In this document: piece after piece, positions 6,131-6,575 of the stretch
Layout of the letters: the number at the start of each line of letters is the position of its first letter
Position numbering within the stretch: the first letter of the stretch is position 1
Assembly (NCBI GenBank): GCA_045863035.1
Contig: BTUV01000128.1
Coordinates: 1 to 6,575 of the forward strand
DNA length: 6,575 nucleotides
Direction of reading: 5' to 3'
Source: H2-BAC3 sp045863035
GTDB taxonomy: Bacteria > Bacteroidota > Ignavibacteria > Ignavibacteriales > Ignavibacteriaceae
Translations under genes and position numbers: made by a program
Notes under the pieces: generated by a model
Seen by the model: the letters and a program-made list of their open reading frames with translations, nothing else
Database searches by the model: none
Told to the model about the DNA's origin: nothing

Positions 6131-6575
6131 AAAATTTCCTCTTCGAACACTGCTGCAACTCTAATCGTTCATTGAAACGCTGTCCGTTCTTTTTTCATGG
6201 GTCCCCTCAGTTTTCTTCAAATTTAATGATTGCTGAGGCGACATTTGTCTTTATTTTAAAAGAACCATTTTTTTTACTGAACTAAAATCATTAACCCTGA
6301 GTTCGTAAAGATAGACGCCGCTGGCAAATGTGCCGGCATCTGACTTCTGCCAATTAGTATGACGTATTTTATTTCAGAAGTGACAATATCGGCTTAGACC
6401 CCTGGCTTGTTCCAGAATGTTTGCAGAAAGTTTGCCCTGCTGCTGTATCCTCAATAATGATCATCTAAATCTTCTTACTTGTAATGGTTATACACCTGAG
6501 ATGAACAATGTAAAATGAAGAATTCCGGAAGCCCCCTCTTTCCAATGCGGATTTAAGTAAACGAATAATCATATT
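6131..6575. other. No intact gene; decayed or non-coding stretch
   Basis: Apart from the sorting-domain remnant at 6251-6373, no open frame here has a credible start and recognisable product. A minus-strand frame from the right edge (start ATG near 6572, 36 codons) and one at 6369-6464 (31 codons) are short and unrecognised. An imperfect inverted repeat CCTCAG/CTGAGG (6205-6210, 6233-6238) lacks a T tract. The right edge may cut into another gene that cannot be seen. Confidence 0.5.
6251..6373 (-). pseudogene. Remnant of a T9SS / FlgD-like C-terminal sorting domain
   Basis: Read on the minus strand, this frame ends at TAA (6251-6253) and encodes 40 residues containing HTNWQKSDAGTFASGVYLYE and, after a short gap, VKKMVLLK at the very end. 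This is the classic finish of a FlgD-like/T9SS type A domain (W.gkD..G...ASGVYLY.L...F...KKMVLLK). An in-frame TGA lies immediately upstream (6374-6376), and no PNPFNP block or larger cargo frame is found in the remaining 200 bases. The upstream 31-codon frame (6369-6464; EDTAAGQT...GTSQGSKPI) could be the frameshifted middle of the same domain, but this is weak. I read it as a broken gene end rather than a short functional protein. A sequencing frameshift is the main alternative. Confidence 0.7.

Noticed and set aside
6205..6238. CCTCAG/CTGAGG inverted repeat considered as a terminator for the minus-strand remnant
   Set aside because: The stem is only 6 bp with a 22-base loop, and no T tract follows on either strand.
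6369..6464. A 31-codon minus-strand open frame just upstream of the sorting-domain remnant
   Set aside because: It is too short and not clearly similar to the T9SS domain; kept only as a possible frameshifted piece.

Overview
The window suggests a member of the Ignavibacteria/Chlorobi side of the Bacteroidota superphylum. Both large genes encode exported proteins ending in a type IX secretion system (T9SS) type A sorting domain with the block QN(Y/F)PNPFNP(S/E)T and a terminal ASGLY...K-rich or basic end. The second protein also carries the 'LPVELSAFTA ... WTTASELNNRGFEIQRSSDG' type of Fn3-like module that is common before such tags in Ignavibacteria. A perfect TAnnTTTG promoter box, the Bacteroidota -7 element, sits before the second gene. 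The lineage is inferred from these motifs, not from a search.

Layout. Positions 1-134 hold a 13-bp inverted repeat and no gene. Positions 135-3227 (minus strand) encode an intact 1030-residue secreted glycoside hydrolase family 3 enzyme with CARDB, F5/8-type C and T9SS modules after the catalytic part. Positions 3228-3632 are a divergent intergenic region with a 15-bp palindrome, a tandem direct repeat, a candidate promoter and a leader hairpin. Positions 3633-5945 (plus strand) encode a 770-residue secreted protein of unknown function, probably beta-propeller-like at the N terminus, carbohydrate-binding-like in the middle, then Fn3-like and T9SS tag. A strong intrinsic terminator follows. 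Positions 6008-6575 contain no intact gene. They hold a four-unit degenerate CTCTGCG repeat and, on the minus strand, a 40-codon remnant of a third T9SS sorting domain.

How the genes fit together. The two genes are divergent and so are not an operon, but they share one intergenic control region. Both products should cross the inner membrane by Sec and the outer membrane by T9SS, to be released or attached at the cell surface. The GH3 enzyme would cut beta-linked glycosides outside the cell. The partner's role is unknown; surface binding of a polymer is possible but unproven. No transporter, regulator or T9SS machinery gene is present. I see no clear sign of a novel multi-gene system here. The most noteworthy items are the unassigned second protein, the sorting-domain remnant, the intergenic repeats, and an unusual excess of TATATA linked to Tyr-Ile codon pairs.
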